A DNA stretch of 64,000 nucleotides from Phaeosaccion multiseriatum (lineage: Eukaryota; Ochrophyta, other classes), in assembly GCA_965112735.1 (NCBI GenBank), contig OZ218950.1:1302001-1366000 (forward strand), given 5' to 3'. Below, one piece after another: positions 52,213 to 63,827 of the stretch (position 1 is the first letter of the stretch; every line of letters starts with the position of its first letter). The position numbers and the translations under genes are program-made. Under the pieces are notes generated by a model. That model was not told the origin of the DNA, ran no database searches, and saw only the letters and a list, made by a program, of their open reading frames with translations.

Positions 52213-54155
52213 TGAAGAGAAGGAGAGAGGCAAGAAACAGAAACGCTCTCCTCCTCCTCCTCCTCCTTCCCTCTTCCCCTCCTCCTCCTCCTCCTCCTCC
52301 TCCTCCTACTCCTACTCCTACTTCCCCTCCTCCTCCCCCTCCTCCTCCCCCTCCTCCCTCCCCCTCCTCCCTCCTCCTCCTCTCTCTCACCTCAAGAATA
52401 CTGAGGGCAGACTCCTCTCCGATGGGGCCCCTGGGCAGTTTGTACTCCATCCCTGATGCCCCCTGCTCATCCTGAATAGTAATGTCCCGCACCTGATGCG
52501 CCAAATCGTGTAACGGATCGTCGCCATCTGTGTCGTCCATCCCCCCCGAGGGACTCATCAGGCCCCCTCTTCCTCCCCCTGGTGCTGTTGCTCCTCCTCC
52601 TCCTCCTCCTGCTGCTGCTGCTATCCCTCCTCCTCCTCCTCCTCCTCCTCCTCCTTCTCCTCCTCCTTCCTTCCCGTCCTTTCTATTGAGCTCGGTTTGA
52701 GCGCGCAGTCCCGCCGCGTCCACGGAGATGATTTTCTGTGTTATATACGTATGTGTGTGTGCACGGGATAAGTGAGGGGGACGCGCACACACACGCACGT
52801 ACACGCACACACACACACACACGCGCGCGCACGCACCTGCAGGAATTTGGCCACGTCCATCATCTCCTTATCCTCCTCCGTGTCCAACTGAGCGAAGATC
52901 TGCGGCATGCACAAACACACACACGCACGCACGCGCGCACACACACATGTACACGAACACACAGACACACACACACACACACACACACATACACACACAC
53001 GCACACACAAGAGAGAGAAAGAGAGAGAGAGGCAGGTAAGGGCATGATGCGGACAGATGTGATGTACGCCACGCCTCTTCGGAACAGCGGAACATCACAA
53101 CCACGGAGTCCCTCTGTGGACAGCATCACATCACAACTACAGAGTCCCCAAAAGTATGCTGTCCCAGCTGGGCCCCGCCGAGCTATTGCAGGTAGGCAGC
53201 TCCCCCTCCCCCGTCCCCCATCCCCCATCCCCCACCCACTGACTTAGTACACACCTGCCATTGATGCTGGCGCCGGGTCATCAGGGCGGCCGTTCGGGCC
53301 CTCATATGCTTCTGAATGGTAACCACGGCCTCCTCATGGCCTGCCTCGTAGGCGAAGCGAGGCCTCTTCAGGAATTCCATACGCGTTACAGAAAGCGTCC
53401 CTGGGCCTTCACCAATGCCTCCTGTGGTGCCTGAGCCTATACCTCCTCCTCCTCCTCCTCCTCCTCCTCCTCCCATTTCTATCAGGTTTCCAACGCCGCC
53501 GCCGCCATTTTTCCGCTTATTCCGCCTCCCACCCGCTCCGAACCCAGCTACATCTCCTCCTCCAAAGGGCCGGCCCCCTCCCTCACTCCCCAAGTGAGCA
53601 TCATCATCATCATCATCCAAGTCTCGGTAGTCGTCATCTGTTGCTATGTGTGTGGGTGTGCGTGCGCCTGCCGCAACCGGAATACTCGTCCCTACAACGA
53701 CTTCGCTTCTCGCCTTGCCCAATGCATCTTTGTTAAGCCGCCATTGCTGAGGACTGCTCTCACCCACATTAAAGTGGTAGATGCGAGAGCTCCCGAAGCG
53801 CGAATTGGACCGTTTCACGGCGGCTTTGCTGCTGCTGCTGCTGTTCTCTTTCCCGTCCCTGACCCCCTCTTCACCCCCTCTGCCTCCGTCTCCACCTCCC
53901 TCTCCCCCTTCCTGTCCCGTGTCTAAATCATCTCTGTGCTGCCGAAAGGACGACCGATGCGGGGGGGGCACCGTCTCTCCACGGGCGGCACCAGCACCAT
54001 CACTATCCCCTGCGCCATAACTTTGGTCAATGGTCGCACTCGGGCGAAGCGCCGCCGCCACCGCCGATGCCGCAGCTGCTGTTGTCTGCGGCTTGCTGTT
54101 GCCTGACGAAAAGAGCCTTCGCACCTTCGACGTACTCCCTTCTCCTCCACTCCTC

Positions 54156-54192
<37 letters not shown>

Positions 54193-54908
54193 GGTGTTGT
54201 TGTTGCTCCACTTCGATAGGATCATCAACCCCCCCCTCGACCCTCCCACCGCTCTGGACGCTGCCGCCGCTAGTGATGCTGGCGTGCCTGGGCGTGTTGG
54301 TGCCGGCGCTTGTGACATCTGTGAGGAGGGAGGTTTTGGAGGACTCCGACCTGAGGTGGCGCTGCCCCAGCCCGGCCATCTCGCACATGTCGCCGGCATC
54401 AGAGTCTAAGCACATGAGAGAGGGGGACAGAGCGGGGAAGAGACGGGGGGTGAGAGAGAAAGAGAGACGGCGACAGAAACAGAGAGGGAGGGGGGGAGAG
54501 AGAGGGAGAGAAGGAGAGAGAGGGGCGGAGAGAGAGGAGGGGAGAGAGAAAGAGAGAAAGAGAGAAAGAGAAGAGGCGAAGCAACAACACGCAACACGCA
54601 GGGTGAGCAGGAGGGAGCACGAGTACTCGTATGTAGAACGCACATCCATCACGCCGCCCCTCCCCCGTGTATCCCCACACCTTGGTCCCTACTCCTCATC
54701 CTCCTCACCGTGCGGCGACCCTGTCAGCTCTGCCTCCGTCCGTAAGGGCGGTGGCATCACTGACACTGGCACTGAAACTGATGAAACTGATGAAAGGTCT
54801 CCTTCTTCCTTCTGCTGCTCGCCGGAGAGGGCTGCTGTGCAGAGGTCACGATCCGAGAGAGGTGAAGGAAAGACACGACAATAGGCAACCATAAACAACC
54901 ACAACAAC

Positions 54909-54941
<33 letters not shown>

Positions 54942-55867
54942 GCCTGCCCCCCATCCAGCCCTTACTCCGCCTTCTCCTCAGCAAGACACTCCGAGCGCTG
55001 TAGTCAGCCAAGGCAGGCAGCAGCGCCCGCGACATGCACCCAAGCGACTGCATCTGCCCCTCTCCCTCCCCCCCCCCTTGTCGCCCTGTCCTCCCACCAC
55101 CCCCCCTTGCCGGCAGAAGGGCTGCAGTGCGAAGAGACTGCCTGCCTGAGGCCTTACTTACCTGAGCCATTGCGTGGGCCTTCATCATCATCATCCATCG
55201 TCGTCGTGGTCTGTGAGGCGGGTCCTGGGGCTCCTTGTCGCTCTGCTGCTGTTGCTGCTGCCAGAGGGCCTGCGCTTCTTTTCCGATCCCCAAAGCTAAT
55301 GAGCGAAGAGGACGACAAGGGGTGAGGGATCGTAGCCCCAATTGGAGCAGAGAGGCGAAGGGAAGGGGAGGGGAGAGACCGGCCCAGAGAGGAGAGCATG
55401 TGGAGGTAGAAGGCAATGACGAATGATGAGAGAAAGAGGCGTCTAAGGAGGGGCCTTCTGTGGTGAGGGGAGAGAGAAAGACCAGAAAGCAAATGCCCTT
55501 GAAAATGGACTGCCCCCCGAAAAGGCACGACGTGCAGGACGTGAATGCGCAGTACCGAGCCGCGCTTACAAGTCACCAACCATTTGCCACGCCATTTCCC
55601 ACTCAGACTCACGCACCTCATCAATTTCCGGAAGCTGCTCTTCGTTTTCGGCTTTATGGACGGCCCCGTCTCTTGTTGCTCCGACGGCCCGCCCGAGGCC
55701 CAGGGCACAGATGAGGACACGCCAGGAGCCGACACGGCCAACTCTTGCGGTACTTCGTCCCTGCTACCTCCCCCTCCTGCTCCGGGGGCACTCTGAGCCA
55801 GGGGGCCAGCTGCATCCGCATCGTCGGGAGCAGCGGCGGCCTTGCTCTTTCGAAAGACCTGCCACAT
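45104..55867 (-). CDS. PPEF: PPEF/RdgC-type serine/threonine phosphatase with IQ motif and EF-hand
   Basis: Exons (minus order): 55867-55617, 55295-55162, 55121-54966, 54834-54709, 54405-53255, 52899-52837, 52735-52391, 52104-51922, 51540-51373, 50998-50864, 50360-50238, 49743-49474, 49244-49179, 48670-48329, an unresolved exon near 48,150-48,090, 47666-47540, 47063-46993, 46787-46585, 46369-46301, 45613-45104. The first 600 residues are low complexity (polyQ, poly-D, poly-G) and end in an IQ calmodulin-binding motif (VVTIQKHMRARTA). The PPP core has VGDLHGQ, GDFVDRG, RGNHE, LWSDP, RSHE and FSASNYC. An EF-hand loop DMDGDGLISHND follows. This order (IQ, PPP, EF-hand) is the PPEF/RdgC family: Ca2+-responsive protein dephosphorylation. 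The N-terminal and Ser-rich C-terminal extensions (about 170 residues after the last conserved part) make it about 1,500 residues, roughly twice the usual PPEF length. Confidence 0.88.
46041..46287. repeat. Duplicated 90-100 bp block flanking AC and TA runs in a phosphatase intron
   Basis: The block starting TACAGGGGTCGTCTGCG occurs at 46041-46140 and again at 46199-46287 with a small internal deletion. The copies are separated by CA and TA dinucleotide runs. It is intronic. Confidence 0.8.
48213..48330. repeat. ACTC tetranucleotide array at a splice donor
   Basis: Minus-strand reading is GTGA repeats that start directly at the GT donor (48328) of a phosphatase exon. Confidence 0.85.
51013..51080. 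repeat. GGGA tetranucleotide array
   Basis: An almost pure GGGA repeat in a phosphatase intron; on the minus strand it is TCCC and lies just before the acceptor of the exon starting at 50998. Confidence 0.85.
51186..51372. repeat. ACTC-rich array at a splice donor
   Basis: Minus-strand GTGA/GGGA repeats beginning at the donor of exon 51540-51373 (AT|GTGAGTGAGG). Confidence 0.8.
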
Positions 55868-56327
55868 GTGCTGCTGGGCCTCCTCGAGCCGACCACTAGA
55901 ACAAGAACAACAACAAGACAACAAGCGTTCAATGTTGAAGGGCACAAGATGGTGAGGCTCTGGGAAAGCTGGGACCTTATGAGAGAGTGGGAGGAAGCGC
56001 ACAGGAGGTGATAACTACCCTGGGAGGCGGCGCTCTGACCTTCAAACGGAAATCCGCGTACCTCTCACAAGGTTTTTGGAACTAGCTACTCTGGGCCATT
56101 ACAGCTGAGACAAAGCACGCTAGATAGCTGCGCCGTGTTCCCCTCCTTCTCTGTGGCTGAAGTCAGAATTGATTTGACCCAGTCAGCTCTGTTTGTTTGT
56201 TTAACATACGACTTACGAGCGTGGAGTGGATTTTACGATGATGGCGCTTCCGCGGAAGAACCTGAAACTCAAACTCGGGTCACCGCTCCCGAAATCCGCT
56301 CCCACCTGAAATCAATGAAGAAGTGAA
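55868..56327. other. Divergent intergenic region between phosphatase and hydratase genes
   Basis: About 460 bp shared upstream region. It presumably holds both promoters, but no specific element can be assigned. It is less repetitive than the introns. Confidence 0.5.
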
Positions 56328-57523
56328 ATGAGGGCCTTCCACCCTGCCCTGAGGGACTGGACACGCCGCACAGGGGTGAGCGCGAGAAGAACGAGCCAGG
56401 TGTTGACGCAGTGTACCTTAGGGGGGCAGAGCTCGATGACTGTTTGGTGCTGCCAGGGTATAAGCCAGGGTCTGCAGCAACGAGAGGGCAACTTTCCAGG
56501 AGGGCGATATCGCCCCTTCTCCGGCACTTCCGCACTCTGCCGCGCTGGTGAGGGAAGCAGAGAGGTGACAATAGACGGAGAGGGGGGCACCAAAGGCGTC
56601 CGGCACTTAGTGCTCAATAGGCCCAAGGCCAATGCATTGAGTCGTGGCATGGTAGAGAGCTTTGTCGCGGCCCTGGAGAGGATAGGAGACGACGACCAGG
56701 CCCGCGTGCTTGTCATCAGTAGCGCGGTGAACGGCGTCTTCTGCGCAGGTGCGTGAAGAATTGGGCAGGTGTGTCGTGGGCAGTCTGTGCCTTGGGGAAG
56801 GCACATCCTTGGTAAGGAAGAAGAAATTTTCGCGGCATGAAATGATCTACCTTACCACTAGCCTCCGCCGCCTCCTCCTCCCTCCTCCTCCTCCCTCCTC
56901 GTCCTCCCTCCTCGTCCTCCTCCTCGTCCTCCTCGTCCTCCCCCTCTTCCTCCTCGATCTTCTCTCTTCTATCTCCCCGCGGAGGACAGGTGCCGACTTG
57001 AAAGAGAGAGCCTTAATGAAGGAGGAGGAAGTAGCGGCCTTTGTGACCAGCTTGCGAGGCCTCATGAGCCGCATTGAGCAGCTGCCTCTGCCCACCGTCG
57101 CTGCTGTAGAGGGGGCGGCACTGGGGGGGGGTCTGGAGCTCATGCTCTCCTGTGACATACGTGTCATCGGTGCGTACGTGTGTGCGTGATGATTGTCGCC
57201 GAGAGAGATGGGGGGGGGGAGAGCAAGGAAGAGAGAGAGAAGAAGGAGAGAGAGAGCATGCGAGCGAAGCTATTGCATGTCTTTGTGCGGACAGAGGTTA
57301 CGTTGTGGACGGCGGGAGAAGCGTTTTTGTGCAGCAAGTGCGGCGCTTGGATGCAGGAGTGGAATGGAAGTAAAGTGCCCCTGCCAGGCAGGGTAGGGCT
57401 ACCCATACCAGACAGACCTGAAGCCCGCTCTCTCACACGACGTTTGTTCCATCCTCGACTCGCTGTTGTTTGCGTTTTCTGCGGTTCCTCCTGCTCTTCC
57501 TCATTCTACTCCTTCTCCTACTC

Positions 57524-57599
<76 letters not shown>

Positions 57600-57666
57600 A
57601 ACTACTACTACTACTATTACTACTACTCCTACTACTATTCCTCCTCCTTCTACTACTCCTACTACG

Positions 57667-57705
<39 letters not shown>

Positions 57706-59095
57706 GCTACTATTTTTCCTCCTGCTGCTGCGGGTCTTCGTCCCCCATCGCCCCCCTCGACAGGCCGTGGAGCTGTGATGGGCCTACCAGAGACAAGTTT
57801 GGCCATCATTCCTGGGGTAAGCCTGGCAGAGAGAGAGGGAGACAGAGGGAGGGAGAAAGACATAGAGAGAGAGGGAGAGCGCGAAAGAGAGAGGGAGGGA
57901 GGGAGAAAGATAGAGAGAGAGGCAGAGAGTGAGAGAGAGTGAGAGGGAGAAAGAAAAGAGAGAGAGAGAGGGAGAGACAGAGAGAGAGTCGCGGATGACA
58001 GGACCTCATTCCTCTGACGTGGCTCTATCCTTCCTTCCTTCCCTGTCTGCCCTGCCTGCTCTGTATTACCAACTTCCCTACCCTACCTTGCCTTGTATCA
58101 CCAACTGCTATATGACCAACTACCCTGCCCTGCCCTGCCCTCTTCTGGTCAGGCGGGCGGCACACAGCGTTTGCCTCGCCTCGTGGGCCCCTCTGCTGCC
58201 AAGGAGCTCATCTTCACAGCAGAGAGGCTCGGGGCGGAGAGGGCACTGCAGCTGGGGCTCGTCAGTCATGTGACACCAGGTAGGGAGGGAAGGGAGGGAA
58301 GGAGGGAAGGAGGGGGGGAGGGGGGGGAGTAAATGAGGGGAGCGAGGGAGGGAGGGAGGGGAGGGAGCAGGAGAGAGAGGATGGGAAATAGGCAGAGAGG
58401 GAGGTGGGTACATGGGCAGGTACAGAGGAAGGTGGGTGCGTTTACTCTTTTTTTCGTTCTTTCCTCGTTTCTCTTCCGTTCTCCGGACTTGTGATGGGAC
58501 GATCTGAAACCCTCTCCCCCCCCCCCCCCATGCCCACATGCCCTGCCTGCGCTTGTGTATCTGCTGCCGTCTGCTGCCATCTGCCTGGCCACAGAGGGGG
58601 CTGCGGTCGACAAGGCGCTGGAGGTGGCGTGTAAGATAGCCGCCAACGGCCCCATCGCCGTACGGGCAGCCAAGAGGTGCGAGCTTGCTTACCATCTAGC
58701 TACGTGGGGTGCGTTTTTTGTGTGTGTGCGTGTCTGTGTGGGTGGGTGGGTGTGTATGTGTGTGTGGCGTGTGCGTGTGCGTGTGGGTGTGGGTGTGCAT
58801 GTATGTGTGTTTCCTCGTCTCTCTCTGTGTGTGTGTGCATACGGAGCCCTGTTTTCGATATATAAATGTACCCTCCAGTCCGACACCTTCCACATTCCTT
58901 CGATGTATTGAGCTCCGCTCCCGTCCCCCCATCCCATCCTTCAGAGCAATCAACTCAGGCATGCAAGCGGCAAGCTTGGAAGAGGGCCTGGCCCTCGAGG
59001 GACAATGCTACGCTGACGTGATCCACACAGAGGACAGACGGGAGGGGCTCTCAGCCTTCCGGGACAAGAGGCCGCCGGAGTACACCGGCACCTAG
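56328..59095 (+). CDS. AUH: Mitochondrial enoyl-CoA hydratase, AUH (methylglutaconyl-CoA hydratase) type
   Basis: join(56328..56748, 56990..57169, 57764..57816, 58153..58279, 58595..58676, 58945..59095) gives 337 residues with all GT-AG junctions in phase. The N-terminus ([14 protein letters not shown]...) is Arg-rich with few acidic residues, as in mitochondrial presequences. The crotonase fold follows: [18 protein letters not shown] (oxyanion-hole turn), [16 protein letters not shown] (second oxyanion Gly and the catalytic Glu region), [12 protein letters not shown] and [11 protein letters not shown]. The C-terminus ([20 protein letters not shown]) matches the AUH subgroup. The likely reaction is hydration of 3-methylglutaconyl-CoA in leucine breakdown, although other short-chain enoyl-CoAs are possible. 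It lies between two minus-strand genes, divergent from the phosphatase. Confidence 0.9.
57516..57716. repeat. CTA trinucleotide array in hydratase intron 2
   Basis: About 60 CTA/CTC units in the intron 57170-57763. Frames across it give poly-Tyr, poly-Thr or poly-Leu, which I regard as non-coding. Confidence 0.9.
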
Positions 59096-59439
59096 GCTAG
59101 ATTGGGGGGGGGGGGAGACCCTATCAGGCTAGATTGGGCTTGTTGCAAGGTGTATAGTGTATAGGCTTGATGGGGGGGGGGCTTGCAAGGGTCGAGGGAC
59201 GAGGGGCTGATGCTGCCGGCTCTTTTCGCGCGGAGAGACTGCCCGGTCCCGCCCCCAGTGTTCAGTTTCAGTTTCAGTCGGAGGGCGCTTGTGAATATGT
59301 GTATTTAAAATTGATTTTATATGATGAAAATGTGTGTGTGTTTTTTGTAATACTCACTGAAACTCTCATGTTTAAGAGACACCTCCTTTAACCCCCGTCT
59401 TAGGCCAGTGGTTGAATTACGGCGTTCACCCGTATACAT

Positions 59440-59545
59440 TATGTACATTAAAACACAAAAGGACAGGAGAGGTATATATATTATTATGTACATTATAATT
59501 GATTATTTAATTTTAATTAAAATAAAAAAGGACAGGAGAGGGGAG
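59440..59545. repeat. AT-rich island with two copies of AAAAGGACAGGAGAGG
   Basis: The 16-mer occurs at about 59,456 and 59,527, and TATGTACATTA occurs twice in between. The stretch is strongly AT-rich, unlike the surroundings. It may be a polyadenylation region or an old insertion footprint; undecided. Confidence 0.6.
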
Positions 59546-59757
59546 CGTATCTCCTCCTGCAATTGTGACTTGTGAGTGGGTACGCAAACATCTGAGCTAC
59601 AGCATAGGCAACAGCAACAAAACCTTTGACTGTACATTATTTATAAGGTAAAGCTCTCTTCACTCTCCTCCTGCAGCTTAGACTCGTGCGCAAGCACCCG
59701 ACTGTCCGACTTGATTATTTTATACATCATACAGATCTTGTCTGCGAGTAGTGAGGA

Positions 59758-59925
59758 AGTGGGTGAGTGAGTGAGTGAGTGAGGAAGTGAGCGAATGAGT
59801 GAGTGAGTGAGTGAGTGAGTGAGTGAGTGAGTGAGTGAGTGAGTGAGTGAGTGAGTGAGTGAGTGAGTGAGTGAGTGAGTGGGTGAGTGGGTCAGTGAGG
59901 GAGTGAGTGGGTGAGTGGGTGAGTG
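59758..59925. repeat. GTGA tetranucleotide array
   Basis: Nearly pure GTGA repeats (plus strand), the same motif as in the PKS intron at 24146-24455. Confidence 0.9.
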
Positions 59926-60399
59926 ATGAGACCACATACAAGAAGGAAGCTGTCTGTGTGTCCTTTTCACGGCTTGGCTTGTTCTCACTCGCTAAACATT
60001 AAACTCAAACTCGAACTCAAACGACCCCTGCCGAGCTCACCACCCCCCCCCCCGGCTTGACGTCCCAATACGATCCACTGATGCCAACTCCACCCTCCAC
60101 TGGTGTAGGCTATCGATCGACTCATTGCTGCCATAGGCCCTCCTGCCACAGCATCAGTCAGCCGGCGTGCGGTCGAATGCTCCAAACGTCCGCCCCTGGA
60201 GAGTAGGCAGCTGCTTGCTTCTCTCCCTCTCGGCCTCGAGCAGGAGGCGACGAGTAATCGAGTTTTGTAACTTAAGCATCGTAGCGCCACGACAAAAAAT
60301 TGAACCCCCTTGTTTCAAGAATTGTTGCGGCTCTCATTTCGAGCGCAATTGTTCGCCACTTTCGAAGGGGGGCACCAGAAGCACTCCTCGCCAGCTTCT

Positions 60400-60414
60400 G
60401 CTGCTGCATCGCCA

Positions 60415-60449
<35 letters not shown>

Positions 60450-60465
60450 ATCGCCTACTGCTGCG

Positions 60466-60497
<32 letters not shown>

Positions 60498-60557
60498 TGC
60501 TGCTCCTGCTGCTGCTGTATCGCCAACTGCTGCTGCTGCTGCTGCTGCTGTTGCTGC
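60400..60557. repeat. CTG/CAG trinucleotide array
   Basis: CTG units interrupted in a regular way by TATCGCC(A/T)ACTG, giving a higher-order pattern of three or four blocks. Confidence 0.85.
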
Positions 60558-61207
60558 TTGTGAATTAGTGGTCTAGTGGTAGCTCCTCCCTCTGCAGCGG
60601 GCGACTCGGCACCCCCCCCCGAGCGACGGGGCACACAAGCAGCTGGCTTCTCCTCCTGAGGCGTCCAAGGGAAGGCAGCAACCCCACACACTCATCCCAC
60701 CCACCGTACCTCACTCACTCACTCACTCACTCACTATGCCAGTGATGATGAGGATGCAGAACTCCTAAAACCGATGCAGCCTCCTCAAACCCAAACTTTT
60801 TATGGTACACCCCAGGAGAGGGGAGAGCACGCGCTGCCTGTGACCCCCCGGGGGGAGTCAAGCCCCGCCAGTCACACGCGCACGCACACGCGCACACGCG
60901 CACGCGCACACACACACGCACACGCACACGCACACGCACACCCACGCGCGCCCGCGTGGGCTTTTCGTAGCGTTGTCGTTCATATCACTTCCTTCCCCAA
61001 ACGCGCCGGCACCATACCCTCGGTGAGGTGACGGACAGTGTGTGAGGATGTGCATAAGTTCGTACATAAAGGTCGTAGGTAAGGGTGTACACAAGGGTGT
61101 ACGGCGCCCCTCATCGGGCCCCATTCCTTTCGACTTGTTCCAATTGACTTACGCTGGTCCGTTTCTTGTCGTCGTCTTCTCGTTCCATTCGCTCTCATGT
61201 GCGTCAT

Positions 61208-62736
61208 TCATTCACACTTGGGCTTTTTGTCGTCCGAGAGAGCCCCTCCATCCCTAGCCTGCCCCCCCTTGGTCTCCCCCCCCTTGCTCCGCCCCTCCTT
61301 GCCCTTGGCCGGCCGGTCTAAGATAGCCCCACCGCCCCTGGCGTGCTGTATGCTTGAGTGGTCTTCTCGCGTCTCTTGTAAGACTTGCTCCTGCAGGCGG
61401 AAGAGGCTGTACAGCTCGTCTTGCCTCTTGTCGCCGCTGAGGTACGAGGTGAAGGCTTGCTCCAGCCTGCCGAGGAGCTGTGTGAGGAATTGGGTATACA
61501 GGCAAGGGTACATTCACACATACGCACACAGGCACACATATACACACATGCACGTGTATAGACAGAGAGAGATAAAGAGAAGGGAGGGACAAAGGGGGAG
61601 GATAGAAGCAGCAACGTAAGGAAGAGGGCAAATGCGTCTTTCCTCAACACACGTCATCAAAACACCAACCAAACAAAACCAACCACGTGCATATTCGCTT
61701 CGCAGTAAGATCGATCCACCTGTTCACTAGTGGGAAACTCTTCCTCCTCCTCCTCTTCCTCCTCCTCCCCCTCCTTCTCCTCCCTCTCACCTGAACAGAC
61801 TCCGGCAGCTCAGGGCCGGCATTCAGCAGCGCCACCATGGCGTCATCCACCATCTCTGCTACCCCCTCCTCCCACTCCGGCTTTGCCCTCATCCGATGCC
61901 TCCATTGCCCCTCCTCCTCCCCCTCCTCCCCCTCCTCCTTCTCGTGCCAAATCGCGTCCAGTGCCAACCCATGCAGCATCATATGCATCGTTCCAGCCAC
62001 AGAGTAGAGGTCCACTTCAGCCTTCCAAGGGTCGCTTCCCATTCTCATCTCCGGTCGAACGAAGAGGGTGGAGGGGCCCTGCCCTCTCTCCGGGTACTTG
62101 CGGAGGTCAATGCAATGACCAAAGTCGATGGGGGCCATGCCGTACATGATCCCTCTCTTCTTCATCTTTTCAATCTCCTCCTTCTTCTTCTCCTCCTCTT
62201 CCTCCTTCCTCCTCCTCCTCTCCTCCTCCTCCAACTTCATTTTCTCCTCCTGCTTCTTCTCATCCCCTCCCTCTCCCTCCCCTTTCTTCTTTCGGCGCAG
62301 TCTCTCTGCCGTTGCCTTGCTCCGCCCCGCCCCCCCCACCCTTTCCGCCTCCTCCTGCTGCTCCTTGCGCTTTCTCTTGGCCTCCATTCTCTCCTCCTCC
62401 TCCCCTACATTCCTCTCCACCAAAAGGAAGTTTGCCGGCTTGAGATCTGTGTGTAACACATCGCAAGCATGGACTGCCCGCACTATTTTGAACATTTCAC
62501 AACTATAGTGTATCGCCAACAGCACCGGCAAGGGCTGTAATCGTGTCTTGATGAAGGCCGCGATGACGTCGTGGACAGAGCCCGAGGCGCGCTTGGGGAG
62601 AGGCATGGCGGAGCAATCTGCGTACTGGAAAAGGGCCATAGGCTTGAGAATCTGAGGGAGGGAGGGAGGGAGGGAGTGTGAGGGAGAGAAAGGAAGGAAC
62701 GATACATGCAAACACTCCGTGCAAAACGGAACCACC

Positions 62737-62768
<32 letters not shown>

Positions 62769-63739
62769 CAACAACAACAAACAACGTTAGCCTTAAAAGA
62801 CCACCTCATCCACGTGCCCACCCACCCACCCACCCACCCACACACACACACCTGTATCCTCCGCACGTGCTCTCTCGGCAGCCTCTTTAGCCTGTGCCGC
62901 AGCTGCACAAGCATGTAACACTCCCAAGGCACGCGGCCCTCCTCAGGGCTGTTGGCCACCTTCGCACCCTTCATCTCGAGCTTGACGGCAAACTCCGGCG
63001 CTACAACCCCGCCCCCCCTCCCCCTTTGGGACCTTGATCCGGACCCCACACTGCTGCTGCGTTGTGGCTGTGGGCCCCTAGTGTCGGGGGGCGGGGTGGG
63101 AGCGAGGTCTCTGCAGAGATATACCATGGAGAAGGCTCCCTCGCCGAGCACGGAAACCACCTGAGAGATGGCAGTGGATGGATGGTAATGGATGGATGGC
63201 AGCGGATGGAACGGGGCGTATGGATGGAGGAGGGAAGGCAAGCAATGTTTGTAAAAGACGTCCGTAAGGAGCCCCTCGCCCTTCATTCATCCTCTGTTGC
63301 CACTTGAGAACGAAGACGCATGTTGCTTGACCCAGTCACCAAAGTCAACTCACTCACTCACTCTACTCACCTCTACCCTTCGTTTCCCCAAGGTAAGCAT
63401 CGGCGTCTTTGGAGGAGGCTTGACCTTCTCCTCATCACTACCACGACCATCACCACCAACGGAAGAAGACACAGAGCCAGATCCAGAGCCAGTGCCAGAG
63501 GCCTCCGCCTCCGCCTCCTGAGCTGCCGCAAGTTGGGCAGCCTCCGCGGCCTTCTTCCGGGCAAAGGCCTTGCGCAGAGCGTCGCGCGGGTCGACTGACC
63601 TGGACATCTCCTCCGGTATGTCGGTGAGGTCCACCCTTGACGTTTCGAAGTCGTGCACCAAAGGGGAGTCTCGTAGCCACGCTCGGAAACCGGCAGAGTG
63701 TGTGGTGAAGGGGCGGCACATGCGGGGGTCCCAGGGATC
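61208..63739 (-). CDS. BUB1: BUB1-like spindle checkpoint kinase (5' end outside window)
   Basis: Exons (minus order): 63739-63371, 63160-62852, 62651-61791, 61477-61208, all joined in phase 0; upstream exons are not resolved and continue to the right. Exon 1 here is a low-complexity linker. The kinase begins at LGEGAFSMVYLCRD (Gly-rich loop); the Lys is in FAVKLEM; the catalytic loop is HTDLKPANFLL, the Mg motif IDFG, and then FVRPEMRMGSDPWKAEVDLYSVAGTM. HxDxKPxNF, a degenerate activation segment without APE and the D-x-x-x-A-x-T-x-x-x-ML-x-G pattern are typical of BUB1. Between catalytic loop and IDFG lies a 90-residue E/K/R-rich insert. The C-terminal 90 residues are basic. Expected role: kinetochore checkpoint signalling. 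The N-terminal TPR part would be outside the window. Confidence 0.82.
62735..62782. repeat. CAC then CAA trinucleotide runs in a BUB1-like intron
   Basis: Compound microsatellite in intron 62851-62652. Confidence 0.85.
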
Positions 63740-63766
63740 CTGGTGAGCGACAGGTGTTTGGGGACA

Positions 63767-63768
63767 GG

Positions 63769-63825
<57 letters not shown>

Positions 63826-63827
63826 AG
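63767..63827. repeat. GGTGAG hexanucleotide array
   Basis: About ten tandem copies just upstream of the BUB1-like exon at 63739. It is reminiscent of telomere-like hexamers but interstitial and of a non-telomeric unit. Confidence 0.9.

Larger units (their letters stand above)
59096..61207. other. Convergent intergenic region, no gene seen
   Basis: 2.1 kb between the ends of the hydratase and BUB1-like genes. It holds an AT-rich island (about 59,400-59,540), a GTGA array (59,758-59,925), a CTG array (60,400-60,557) and a CA/CG run (60,878-60,945). ORFs here are translations of repeats. Confidence 0.7.

Noticed and set aside
57180-57942. Long Tyr/Thr/Leu-repeat ORFs
   Set aside because: CTA microsatellite in an intron of the hydratase gene, whose exons join cleanly around it.
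59641-59988. Second SLTH-type ORF on the minus strand
   Set aside because: Translation of the intergenic GTGA array.
60167-60568. Leu/Cys/Ala-repeat ORFs
   Set aside because: CTG array read in three frames; no conserved segment.
63767-63827. Telomere
   Set aside because: The GGTGAG array is short, inside a gene's intron region, and followed by unique sequence.
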